This document shows positions 16,550-24,795 of a DNA stretch of 39,556 bases, piece by piece. The notes under the pieces are model-generated. The model was not told the origin of the DNA. It saw only the letters and a program-made list of their open reading frames with translations, and ran no database searches. Each line of letters starts with the position of its first letter. The stretch's first letter is position 1. The DNA lies in the NCBI GenBank assembly GCA_944390945.1, contig CALXRV010000060.1, forward strand, positions 1-39,556, written 5' to 3'. The translations under genes and the position numbers were made by a program. This DNA comes from an uncultured Clostridia bacterium. Lineage in GTDB: Bacteria; Bacillota; Dehalobacteriia; UBA4068.

Positions 16550-17590
16550 ATGAACCACGATATCAATATCAAAAAGCTGCGCATCAACTGCTTCCGCCAG
16601 TCCAAGGTGCCGGGCGAATTCATGTTGCAGATGCGTTGTCCGGGCGGCATGATCGATGCCAAATATCTCAGCTTTGTCCAGCATATTGCGGAGACATGGG
16701 GTGATGGCAGCTTTCATATCGGCACGAGGCAGAGCCTGGATTTTTGCGGCATCAAATATGAGGATATCCCGGCGGTGAACGCCTATATCCGCACATATAT
16801 TGATGAGATCGAGAACGGTGTTTGCCAGGTGGGGATGGAAGTGGATGAGCACGGCTATCCGACGATTGGCGCGCGCAACATCACGGCCTGCATCGGCAAC
16901 CATCATTGCATCTGCGGCAATATCAATACGTTTGAGCTGGCGCGGAAGATCGAGCCGTTGATTTTCCCCAGCCATTATCATATCAAGATCAATATTGCAG
17001 GCTGCCCGAATGACTGCAACAAAGCGCATCTCTGTGATTTTGGCATTATCGGTACGGCGAAGATCGACTATCACCCCGAACGCTGCATCGGCTGTGGCGC
17101 TTGCGTGCGTGCCTGCGAGCATGGCGCGACGCGCGTCTTGGAGCTGAATGCGGACGGACGTGTAGAGAAAGACCCTTGCTGCTGCGTTGGCTGTGCGGAA
17201 TGCGTCAAGGCCTGCCCGGCCGGCGCCTGGACGCGGCGACCGGAGCCCTTTTACCGCGTGATCCTGGGTGGCCGCACCGGACGCCAGACGCCGCGCACGG
17301 GTAAGGTCTTTCTTAACTGGGCCTCGGAAGAGGTTGTGCTGGCGGTGATCGGCAACTGGCATAAATTCTCGGCCTGGGTGATGGACTATAAACCGGAGTA
17401 CCTGCATGGCGGCCATCTGATCGATCGTGCTGGCTATAAGAAATTCAAGGAGCTGATTCTGGACGGCGTAGAGCTGAATCCGGAATGCCTGGTTGCGGAG
17501 GACATTTATTGGCATGAGACAGAATATCGTTCCAACTTTAATGTTAAACCGATGCGCATGCATCATCATGCCGGCCCGTCAAATGGCTAA
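16550..17590 (+). CDS. asrC: Anaerobic sulfite reductase subunit C (siroheme/4Fe-4S catalytic subunit)
   Basis: The 346-residue catalytic subunit has the nitrite/sulfite reductase fold. Siroheme-iron-sulfur cysteines are visible around CIGNHHCICGN and in AGCPNDCNKAH. Between the two reductase halves are two ferredoxin sites, CIGCGACVRACEHGA and CVGCAECVKACPAGA, a hallmark of AsrC. The residues expected to bind sulfite, including the Arg in the GTRQSLDF stretch, are present. GAGGGAG precedes the ATG. It ends inside the start of the binding-protein gene that follows, so the ABC importer is in the same operon. Confidence 0.94.
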   Translation: MNHDINIKKLRINCFRQSKVPGEFMLQMRCPGGMIDAKYLSFVQHIAETWGDGSFHIGTRQSLDFCGIKYEDIPAVNAYIRTYIDEIENGVCQVGMEVDEHGYPTIGARNITACIGNHHCICGNINTFELARKIEPLIFPSHYHIKINIAGCPNDCNKAHLCDFGIIGTAKIDYHPERCIGCGACVRACEHGATRVLELNADGRVEKDPCCCVGCAECVKACPAGAWTRRPEPFYRVILGGRTGRQTPRTGKVFLNWASEEVVLAVIGNWHKFSAWVMDYKPEYLHGGHLIDRAGYKKFKELILDGVELNPECLVAEDIYWHETEYRSNFNVKPMRMHHHAGPSNG

Positions 17591-18578
17591 GCGATGCATT
17601 ATTGCCATGCTGCTCTTGTTTAGCTGTCTGCTGCTCTTTGCCGGTTGTACACCGGCAGGGGAGGAAGGCACCTCCACGCCGCAGGATGGCAGCGTGGAGG
17701 ATGCTGCGGCAGCAGGGGATAGCGCAGAAGAGGCGGTACTGACAGTGACAGACAGCCTGGGCGAGGAGCTGGTGTTCAGCGCCGCACCACAGTCTGTTGT
17801 CTGCTTGCAAGCTTCATTGGCTGAGATTTGGCTGCTGGCCGGCGGCACGATGGTTGGTGTTACGGACGATGCAGGCGAACGCGGGCTGGATATCGGCGAT
17901 GCCGCTCCGGTTGGTACCACGCATTCGCCAAGTACGGAAGCGATCTTTGCCCTGGCGCCAGATCTGGTCGTCTATTCGCCGGATATTTCGGGCCAGACCG
18001 AGGCGGCCGGAGTTTTGGAGCAGGCGGGTATTGTCTGCTATGCCGCGAAGGTGGATACTTTCGACGATTATATCGACGTGTTGAGCGATTTCTGCACGCT
18101 AACCGGGGATGATACCGCTTTTCTGGAATATGGCGAGGCGGTGGAGGCGGAGATTGCGGCGGTGATCGACGCGGTGCCGGAGGGAATAGAGCCGCCAAGC
18201 GTTCTTTTCATGCGCGGCTATTCCTCCGGTGTCAAGGCAAAGGCACGCGAACATGTGGTCTGCGATATTCTGGATGATCTGGGTGCGGACAACATCGCGG
18301 CGCGGCATGATTCCCTGCTGGAGGATGTCAGCCTGGAAACGGTGATTGCTGAAGACCCGGCGTTTATTTTCGTCGTCTATATGGGCGAGGACAATGCGGC
18401 GGCAGAGGCGGCGCTTGCGGAATCGTTGACGAATAACCCGGCTTGGGCGGATCTGCGTGCGGTGCGGGAAGGAAATTTCATTACGCTGCCGCGTGAACTT
18501 TTCCACTATAAACCGAATCAGCGCTGGGGAGAAGCATATGCCTATATCTTCGATATCCTCTACCCGCAGTCCGAATAG
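17583..18578 (+). CDS. Fe3+-siderophore/cobalamin-type ABC substrate-binding lipoprotein
   Basis: The product has a lipoprotein signal ending in the lipobox LFAGC (Cys22 from the ATG at 17583), then an acidic linker and a class III periplasmic-binding-protein fold. The segments SVVCLQASLAEIWLLAGG and LPRELFHYKPNQRWGEAY are typical of the FecB/BtuF family found in Clostridia. The start overlaps the asrC stop by 8 bases and has no strong Shine-Dalgarno site, so translation may be coupled to asrC; an ATG at 17568 is an alternative. Substrates in this family are metal chelates such as iron complexes, heme or corrinoids. Which one applies here is not visible. Confidence 0.88.
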   Translation: MAKRCIIAMLLLFSCLLLFAGCTPAGEEGTSTPQDGSVEDAAAAGDSAEEAVLTVTDSLGEELVFSAAPQSVVCLQASLAEIWLLAGGTMVGVTDDAGERGLDIGDAAPVGTTHSPSTEAIFALAPDLVVYSPDISGQTEAAGVLEQAGIVCYAAKVDTFDDYIDVLSDFCTLTGDDTAFLEYGEAVEAEIAAVIDAVPEGIEPPSVLFMRGYSSGVKAKAREHVVCDILDDLGADNIAARHDSLLEDVSLETVIAEDPAFIFVVYMGEDNAAAEAALAESLTNNPAWADLRAVREGNFITLPRELFHYKPNQRWGEAYAYIFDILYPQSE

Positions 18579-19560
18579 GCGTTGGCTGGCCCCACTGTTG
18601 GCAGCGGTCGGTCTGCTGCTCTTGTTGGCCAGTATTTCGTTGGGCGCTGCGCCGCTGCCACTGCCAGAAGTAGTGCGTACCCTGCTGGGGCAGGCGCCGG
18701 ATACTTCAACGTATAATATTGTCTTTTTTGCGCGTTTGCCACGCAGCCTGGCCTGCGTGCTGGCCGGCACGGCGCTTGCTGTCGCCGGCCTGCTGCTACA
18801 GGCGGTACTGAACAATTCGCTGGCCAGTCCTGGTATTATCGGTGTAAATGCCGGTGCTGGCCTGGCCGTGGTGCTGTCTGCCTTTTTCTTCCCCGGCCTC
18901 CTGTTTGTGCGCACGCTGGCTGCTTTTGCCGGCGCATTCGGCATCTGCCTGCTCGTCTATGCGGTGGCGCGCAAAACCGGAGCTTCGCGGATTACGCTGG
19001 TGTTGGCCGGTGTGGCGGTATCCAGTATTTTTACTGCGGCGATTGATACCTTGGTTACGCTGTATCCTGAACTGCTGATGGACCGCGCATCCTTTTATAT
19101 CGGCGGCTTTCGCGCGGTAGATTGGGACAGTCTGCTATTTGCCGGGCCTTATGTGCTGTTAGGCCTGGCTGCGGCTGTGCTGCTTGCCGGAAGGGTAAAT
19201 GTCTTGATCCTGGGTGACGAGGTGGCGGCTTCCCTGGGGCTGGCGGTGGAGCGTTGCCGTTTTCTGGTAATTCTTTGTGCTGCAGCGCTGGCGGCTGGCG
19301 CAGTCTGCATTGCCGGCTTGTTGGGGTTTGTCGGCTTGATCGTGCCGCATATCATGCGTTTGCTGGCAGGCAATGACCACCGCAGGCTGGTCTGGCTGAC
19401 TGCGTTGGCTGGCGCGGATATTACGCTGTTTTGCGATATCCTTGCGCGGCTGTTGTTCGCCCCCTATGAGATCCCGGTTGGCATTCTGCTTTCCTTCCTT
19501 GGCGCGCCGTTCTTTCTTTATCTGCTGTTGAACCGACAAAGGAGGCGTTGCTTTGATTGA
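18538..19560 (+). CDS. FecCD-type ABC transporter permease
   Basis: The 340-residue permease has about ten hydrophobic spans and the FecCD landmarks: RLPRSLACVLAGTALAVAG in the first third, NSLASPGIIGVNAGAG next to it, and the LGFVGLIVPHIMRLLAG loop that contacts the ATPase. ATG at 18538 has GGGGAG 6 bases upstream and overlaps the binding-protein gene by 41 bases. Only one permease gene is present, as expected for a homodimeric channel. It overlaps the ATPase gene by 8 bases. Confidence 0.92.
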   Translation: MPISSISSTRSPNRRWLAPLLAAVGLLLLLASISLGAAPLPLPEVVRTLLGQAPDTSTYNIVFFARLPRSLACVLAGTALAVAGLLLQAVLNNSLASPGIIGVNAGAGLAVVLSAFFFPGLLFVRTLAAFAGAFGICLLVYAVARKTGASRITLVLAGVAVSSIFTAAIDTLVTLYPELLMDRASFYIGGFRAVDWDSLLFAGPYVLLGLAAAVLLAGRVNVLILGDEVAASLGLAVERCRFLVILCAAALAAGAVCIAGLLGFVGLIVPHIMRLLAGNDHRRLVWLTALAGADITLFCDILARLLFAPYEIPVGILLSFLGAPFFLYLLLNRQRRRCFD

Positions 19561-20314
19561 GCTGGAACATGTTAGCCTCTCCTTTGCCGGCAAACCTGCA
19601 ATTTCCGAGGTAAGCGCAGTTTTTCCCCGCGGCAGTTTCACCTGTCTGATCGGCGCCAATGGTTGTGGCAAAACAACTCTGCTCAAGCTGATTGCACATC
19701 TGTTGAAGCCGGAAAGCGGTAAGGTGCGCTTTGACGGCCGTGCGCTGGATGACTGGCCCCGGCTGGCGCTGGCGCGCCGTTTGGCCTATCTGCCGCAGAC
19801 GCGGCCGCTGCCCGCATTGCCCGCCTACATGTTGGTTGAACATGGCCGGTTTCCTTATTTGGGTTTTGCCAAGCGTTTGACAGCGGCGGATCATGCTGCG
19901 GTGGCACGGGCGATTGGGGCGACGCAGAGCGAGGCGTTGGCAGAGGCGGAACTGCCTGTGCTTTCCGGCGGTGAACGGCAGCGCGTGTTTTTAGCTGCTG
20001 CGGTAGCGCAGGAAACAGATTGCCTGTTGCTGGACGAACCGACGACTTATCTGGATACGCATTATCAGATTGAGATTATGGAACTGGTTCGCCAGTTGCA
20101 TCAGAGCGGCAAGACGGTGCTGATGGTAGCGCATGATCTGCCGCAGGCTTTCACTTATGCAGATACAGTCTGTATCATGCAGGAGGGGCGTCTGCTTGCC
20201 GCAGCTGCGCCGCAAGCGCTTTGCGGCAGTGAATTGTTGCGCGAGGTCTTTGGCTATACCCTGCGGCGCAGTACGGATGCAGGGGCGCTTTATCCGTATT
20301 ATCTCAGCCGCTGA
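19553..20314 (+). CDS. FecE-type ABC transporter ATPase
   Basis: The 253-residue ATPase has Walker A GANGCGKT at residues 34-41, the signature LSGGERQRV, Walker B CLLLDEPTTYLD and a switch His in VAHDLPQA. The start is TTG at 19553, 7 bases after AAAGGAGG. With the preceding permease and binding protein it completes an iron-chelate/corrinoid-type importer. A strong terminator follows, closing the asrABC-ABC operon. Confidence 0.92.
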   Translation: MIELEHVSLSFAGKPAISEVSAVFPRGSFTCLIGANGCGKTTLLKLIAHLLKPESGKVRFDGRALDDWPRLALARRLAYLPQTRPLPALPAYMLVEHGRFPYLGFAKRLTAADHAAVARAIGATQSEALAEAELPVLSGGERQRVFLAAAVAQETDCLLLDEPTTYLDTHYQIEIMELVRQLHQSGKTVLMVAHDLPQAFTYADTVCIMQEGRLLAAAAPQALCGSELLREVFGYTLRRSTDAGALYPYYLSR

Positions 20315-20336
20315 AATTCAACCGCGGCTGACCAGC

Positions 20337-20381
20337 AACAGGCCGTCCGGGCATCCTATACCCCAGACGGCCTGTTTGTTG
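20337..20381 (+). terminator. Terminator of the asr-ABC operon
   Basis: Arms aacaggccgtc and gacggcctgttt pair around a loop of 18 bases and are followed by gttgtatt. It lies about 25 bases after the FecE-type stop codon. Confidence 0.75.
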
Positions 20382-20488
20382 TATTCACGATCATCGAAAA
20401 GGAGTTGCGGATAGGAACGAGAATATTAAACAAGTTATTCCATGAAATCAAAAGGCAACTGCAGTGAAAGAAAGAGGGAAAATGATTC

Positions 20489-21886
20489 ATGCCGCAGGAG
20501 AGAGAAGTGGATCTTGGTAGCGGCCGCGTCAGCCGGTTGCTGCTCCGGCTGGCTGCGCCGGCGATCACCGCACAGTTGATCAATGTGTTGTATAATATTG
20601 TCGACCGCATGTATATCGGCCATATCCCGCTGTATGGCGCGGATGCGCTGACTGGTTTGGGTGTGACGATGCCGGTTATCCTTTGTATTTCCGCCTTTGC
20701 GGCCCTGGTCAGCATGGGCGGCGCGCCGCGCGCTTCGATTATGATGGGACGCGGGGACCTGCCTGCGGCCAGACGTATTTTGGCCAATTGCGCTACCGCC
20801 CTGCTCATCGTTTCTCTACTGCTGACCGTCGTGTTGCAGTTGACCGGGCGCAAAGTGCTGCTGCTTTTCGGCGCCAGCGAGGCGACGATCGGTTATGCCT
20901 GGGATTATCTGCGCATTTATTTGCTGGGTACGATATTCGTCCAGCTGTCATTGGGGCTGAACGCCTTCATCACCACGCAGGGGTTTGCCCGGACTAGCAT
21001 GTATACGGTGCTGATCGGCGCAGTCTGTAATATCGTGCTGGATCCGATTTTTATTTTTGCTTTTGATCTTGGCGTGCGTGGCGCAGCTTTGGCGACGATT
21101 CTTTCACAGGCAATCTCCTGCATATGGGTGTTGCGCTTTCTTTCTTCACCGCGCAGTCGATTGCAGCTGCATCCGCGCGATCTCGGGATCGCACCGCGTG
21201 TGCTGCTGCCCTGTATGGCGCTGGGGCTTTCGCCGTTTATCATGCAGTTTACAGAAAGTGTGCTCTTCGTCTGTTTCAATACTTCATTGCAGAAATACGG
21301 CGGAGATATGGCGGTGGGGGCGATGACGATTTTCTCCAGCGTCATGCAATTTGCTATGCTGCCGCTCTCCGGCCTGACGCAGGGGGCGCAGCCGATCATC
21401 AGTTTTAACTTTGGGGCGCGTCGCTTGGACCGCGTACGTGATGCTTTTCGCTGCCTGATCATCTGCAGTGTCAGTTATGCCAGTTTGTTGTGGCTGGCCT
21501 GTATGCTGGCGCCACAGATATTTATTCTGCTCTTTACCGACCAACCGGAGCTGGCTGCTTTCAGCCGTAATGGGCTGCGCATTTATATGGCAGCTTCCTT
21601 GCTCTTTGGCGTGCAGGTCGCCTGCCAGAATACGTTTATTGCTTTGGGCAATGCTAAAACATCGCTTTTCCTGGCTTTGTTGCGCAAGGTATTCCTGCTC
21701 ATTCCGTTGATCTATCTTTTGCCCATGCTGCTGCCGGATGCGGTGACCGCGATCTTCCTTGCCGAGCCGGTAGCCGATACTTGCGCGGTAAGCGTGACGG
21801 CAACGCTCTTTTTCCGATCCTTCCGGCGCTTGTTGCGCGAGGCTGGCACAAAGGAAAAGAATTCCACTATGCCTGCTCTGCGCTGA
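20489..21886 (+). CDS. MATE-family multidrug/toxin exporter
   Basis: This 465-residue membrane protein shows the two six-span halves of the MATE (NorM/DinF-like) family. Typical stretches are LAAPAITAQLINVLYNIVDRMYIGH near the start and GLTQGAQPIISFNFGARRLDRV in the second half. It would export organic cations or drugs with Na+ or H+. GAGGGAAAA lies upstream of the ATG. It is not obviously linked to its neighbours: a terminator precedes it, and the mgsA gene converges on it with 20 overlapping bases at the 3' ends. Confidence 0.92.
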   Translation: MPQEREVDLGSGRVSRLLLRLAAPAITAQLINVLYNIVDRMYIGHIPLYGADALTGLGVTMPVILCISAFAALVSMGGAPRASIMMGRGDLPAARRILANCATALLIVSLLLTVVLQLTGRKVLLLFGASEATIGYAWDYLRIYLLGTIFVQLSLGLNAFITTQGFARTSMYTVLIGAVCNIVLDPIFIFAFDLGVRGAALATILSQAISCIWVLRFLSSPRSRLQLHPRDLGIAPRVLLPCMALGLSPFIMQFTESVLFVCFNTSLQKYGGDMAVGAMTIFSSVMQFAMLPLSGLTQGAQPIISFNFGARRLDRVRDAFRCLIICSVSYASLLWLACMLAPQIFILLFTDQPELAAFSRNGLRIYMAASLLFGVQVACQNTFIALGNAKTSLFLALLRKVFLLIPLIYLLPMLLPDAVTAIFLAEPVADTCAVSVTATLFFRSFRRLLREAGTKEKNSTMPALR

Positions 21887-22391
21887 GCTGTGTCAGCCGC
21901 TGCCGCAGATGATGCGCATGGTCTTCGACCAGACGGGTATAGGGCTGGTCCATCAGGCGGGATGCGAGCAGGAAGTCCGCTGTGGCTAGCGTGTTGGCGA
22001 TTGGGATATTATAAACGACCGCGATACGCAGCAGGGCTTTGACATCCGGGTCATGCGGCTGCGCTTCGAGTGGATCCCAGAGGAAGATGACGAAATCGAT
22101 TTCACCTTCCACAATGCGTGCGCCGATTTGTTGGTCGCCGCCGAGCGGGCCGCTGTGATACGCTTTCACCGGCAGGCCGGTCTTTGCGGCGATCAGCTGC
22201 GCTGTGGTGCCGGTGCCACAGAGAAAATGCTGTTTGAGTATCTCGCGGTTGCGATAGGCCCAGTCACAGAGTTCACGCTTTTTGCCGTCATGTGCGATCA
22301 ATGCGATATGCTTCGTTCGTTCCATTTTATACTGCAGATAGCCCTCGGTTGTGGAAGTTTCTGTAGTGGTGATGGTTTCTGTATTTGTCAT
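21867..22391 (-). CDS. mgsA: Methylglyoxal synthase
   Basis: The 174-residue enzyme converts dihydroxyacetone phosphate to methylglyoxal and phosphate, a bypass of lower glycolysis. The family core starts at IALIAHDGKKRELCDWA, and the phosphate and catalytic segments GTGTTA, SGPLGGDQQIGARI and IFLWDPLEAQPHDPD carry the conserved Asp and His residues. ATG at 22391 has GGAAAGGA 7 bases upstream, which gives a Thr/Glu-rich N-terminal extension of about 22 residues beyond the usual start at MERTKHIAL. That inner ATG has no ribosome binding site. The gene converges on the MATE exporter. Confidence 0.93.
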   Translation of the reverse strand: MTNTETITTTETSTTEGYLQYKMERTKHIALIAHDGKKRELCDWAYRNREILKQHFLCGTGTTAQLIAAKTGLPVKAYHSGPLGGDQQIGARIVEGEIDFVIFLWDPLEAQPHDPDVKALLRIAVVYNIPIANTLATADFLLASRLMDQPYTRLVEDHAHHLRQRLTQLSAEQA

Positions 22392-22597
22392 GCTGTTTTC
22401 CTTTCCCAATTGATTTGCTGTCGGCCTGGCCATTTTCTGATGGCTGCCGCAGCTTTTTTCATGTTTATCCTATCATAATCCGGCGCTTGATGCCATGCCC
22501 TGTACCAAGATATAACGATGATTTGACCGGCGGTTTACATTCGGCAGGCATATAAATGATCGTTATGGCGCAGCCGGATTTCCTATTGCCCCAGCCT

Positions 22598-22626
22598 TTG
22601 TCAAATCCTTTGCTTTTTGCTATACT
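22598..22626 (+). promoter_or_regulatory. Promoter of the dTDP-sugar operon
   Basis: TTGTCA (22598-22603), exactly 17 bases, and TATACT (22621-22626) lie 30 bases before the aminotransferase ATG. This is the best housekeeping-type promoter in the window. Confidence 0.75.
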
Positions 22627-22655
22627 GAAAAAAGCAAAGTGAGCGGAGGAACGCT

Positions 22656-23798
22656 ATGGCCTGTATCCCTTTTTCCCGGCCGACCCTGCTCGGCTGCGAA
22701 GCGGAGCAGGTGGTTGCTGTATTGCAGGCAGGTGAACTGAGCGGCGGGCGGGCTACAGCAGCCTGCGAGCGCCTGCTCAACATAGAATGCGGTGTATCTG
22801 CTGCACTGCTGACCTGTTCGGCAAGTGCGGCACTGGAAATGTCTGCCCTGTTGCTGGCATTACGGCCGGGTGACGAGGTGATCTTGCCTTCTTTCCAGTT
22901 TCCTTCGGCAGCCAATGCGATCCTGCGCTGTGGCGCGGTGCCGGTTTTTGTCGATATCGATCCGCGTACGATGAATATTGACCCGCAGGCAGCGGCGGCT
23001 GCGGTGACCCCGCGCACACGCGCGCTCTCGATCATGCATTATAGTGGCGTGGCCTGTGATATGCAGCCTTTGCTCGCTTTGTGCGCAGATCGGGGGCTGG
23101 ATTTGCTCGAGGATGCGGCGCAGGCGCTGGGCGCCAGTTGGCGGGGCAAGCCGCTTGGCTCCTTTGGCCGTGCCGCCTGCCTTAGCTTCCATGCGACCAA
23201 AAACCTGACGATGGGAGAAGGCGGCGCGCTTCTGCTGCGGGAGACGGCGGATTTGCCGTTGGCAGAACAGCTGCGCGACAAGGGAACGGATCAAGCTGCT
23301 TTTCGCCGTGGCGAGAAGACGTTTTATCAATGGCAACGCCAGGGTATTTCTGCTGTGCCAAGTGGGCTGGCTGCTGCTTGTCTGCTGCCACAGCTGGAAC
23401 AGTTGGCGGCGATTACAGCGGCCCGGCGTGCGCTCTGGCAGCGATATGATGCCGCACTGGCGCCGCTGTATGCGGCAGGCCTCCTGGGCGGGCCATATGT
23501 CCCGCCGGATGCTTTTCATAATGCGCATATCTATTTTATCAAAACCGCGGATGCGGCAGAGCGCAGCAAACTTGCCGCCTATCTGGCAGCGCGTGGGATC
23601 GGTAGTGCCAGCCATTTCCAACCGCTGCACAGCGCACCGGCTGGCCGGCGTTATGGCCGCTTCCACGGCGAGGACCGCTATACGACGCGGGAAAGTGAGC
23701 GTCTGCTGCGCCTGCCACTTTATCATGGCATGCCGCCGCAGGCAGTGGAGCAGACAGCAGCGACGATTTCTGCCTTTTACGGCAGGAAAGGAGTATAG
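22656..23798 (+). CDS. rffA: DegT-family sugar aminotransferase, dTDP-4-amino-4,6-dideoxyhexose type
   Basis: The 380-residue PLP enzyme belongs to the DegT/DnrJ/EryC1 family. The PLP-binding lysine is Lys182 in SFHATKNLTMGEGGA, the version typical of RffA/WecE, which aminates dTDP-4-keto-6-deoxyglucose to a 4-amino sugar. The N-terminal IPFSRPTLLG and the LLTCSASAALEMSALLL segment also match. With rfbB two genes downstream supplying the keto sugar, a dTDP-4-amino-4,6-dideoxyhexose product is likely. AGCGGAGGAA precedes the ATG. The glycosyltransferase gene starts one base after the stop codon. Confidence 0.87.
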   Translation: MACIPFSRPTLLGCEAEQVVAVLQAGELSGGRATAACERLLNIECGVSAALLTCSASAALEMSALLLALRPGDEVILPSFQFPSAANAILRCGAVPVFVDIDPRTMNIDPQAAAAAVTPRTRALSIMHYSGVACDMQPLLALCADRGLDLLEDAAQALGASWRGKPLGSFGRAACLSFHATKNLTMGEGGALLLRETADLPLAEQLRDKGTDQAAFRRGEKTFYQWQRQGISAVPSGLAAACLLPQLEQLAAITAARRALWQRYDAALAPLYAAGLLGGPYVPPDAFHNAHIYFIKTADAAERSKLAAYLAARGIGSASHFQPLHSAPAGRRYGRFHGEDRYTTRESERLLRLPLYHGMPPQAVEQTAATISAFYGRKGV

Positions 23799-23799
23799 G

Positions 23800-24795
23800 A
23801 TGCAGGAGATCTGTTTTGCCATTCCCTGTTATAATGCGGCACAGACCCTGGCTGGCGTGGCAGCGGAGATCCGCGCCATCTGCGCGCGGCAGGGCTGGCG
23901 TTATCGGCTGATTCTGGTCAACGACGGTTCCTGCGACGCCACTTGGCCCCTGATCTGCGAACTGGCGGCGGCAGATCCTTGCGTGCATGGCATTGATCTG
24001 GCGCGCAATGTTGGGCAGGCGCGGGCGCGCATGGCGGCTCTGCCTTGGCTGCGCGGGCATATCGCCGTATTTCTCGATGATGACGGCCAGCATCCGGTGG
24101 AAGCGGTGGATCAACTGGTGGCAAAGGTGGAAGAAGGTTATGATCTGGTCTTTGCCGATTTTAGCCAGAAACAGCACAGCGGTTTTCGTCGTTTGGCCAG
24201 CCGATTGAATGGGCGGCTGCTGGAGTTGACTGGCGCCAAACCGCCGGGCGTACGCCTTTCCAGCTTTTTTGCACTCAGCCCGCTCGCGGTAGAGCAGCTG
24301 CAGCATTATGATAGCCCGTTCCCCTCTTTCACCAGCTATATTATGCAATGTACTGACCGCGTGGCCGATGTGCCCTTGCCGCACCGCCCACGCGCAGCCG
24401 GCAGATCCGGCTATACGTTTGGCAAGTTGTTCAGTCAATGGCTGACCGGCTTTACCAATTTTTCTGTTGTACCGCTGCGTCTGGCCTCTGCGCTGGGCGC
24501 GCTGATCGCTGCCGCCGGTTTTCTCTATGGTTTGGTGTTGGTGATCCGAAAGCTCTGCCTGCCGCATATCGTGGCCGGCTACACTTCGATCATGGCAGTG
24601 TTGCTGTTGGTCGGAGGGTTGCTGATGTTAATGCTTGGGCTGGTCGGCGAATATTTGGGCCGCCTCTATATGACGGCCAGCCGGCAGCCGGTCTATGTTG
24701 TGCGCCGTGAGGCAGGCGCACCGCAGGGAGCAGCAGAGGAGAATGCAGCAGTGCAAAACGGGCGGCAGTCGGAAGCCCCGGAGGGGGACGTTTGA
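23800..24795 (+). CDS. Family 2 glycosyltransferase, ArnC/GtrB-like, with two C-terminal membrane spans
   Basis: The 331-residue enzyme has a GT-A domain with NDGS at residues 41-44 and the metal-site stretch DDDGQHP at 93-99. Two hydrophobic spans at about 225-250 and 263-288 anchor it to the membrane. This is the plan of ArnC, GtrB and DPMS-like enzymes that load a sugar onto undecaprenyl or dolichyl phosphate. AAAGGAG precedes the ATG at 23800; longer in-frame extensions overlap the aminotransferase and are not credible. The stop overlaps the rfbB start (TGATG). It probably transfers the amino sugar from dTDP to the lipid carrier. Confidence 0.9.
   Translation: MQEICFAIPCYNAAQTLAGVAAEIRAICARQGWRYRLILVNDGSCDATWPLICELAAADPCVHGIDLARNVGQARARMAALPWLRGHIAVFLDDDGQHPVEAVDQLVAKVEEGYDLVFADFSQKQHSGFRRLASRLNGRLLELTGAKPPGVRLSSFFALSPLAVEQLQHYDSPFPSFTSYIMQCTDRVADVPLPHRPRAAGRSGYTFGKLFSQWLTGFTNFSVVPLRLASALGALIAAAGFLYGLVLVIRKLCLPHIVAGYTSIMAVLLLVGGLLMLMLGLVGEYLGRLYMTASRQPVYVVRREAGAPQGAAEENAAVQNGRQSEAPEGDV

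Noticed and set aside
23308..23799. Long N-terminal extension of the GT2 gene
   Set aside because: It overlaps the aminotransferase in another frame; the conserved GT-A domain and a ribosome binding site fix the start at 23800.
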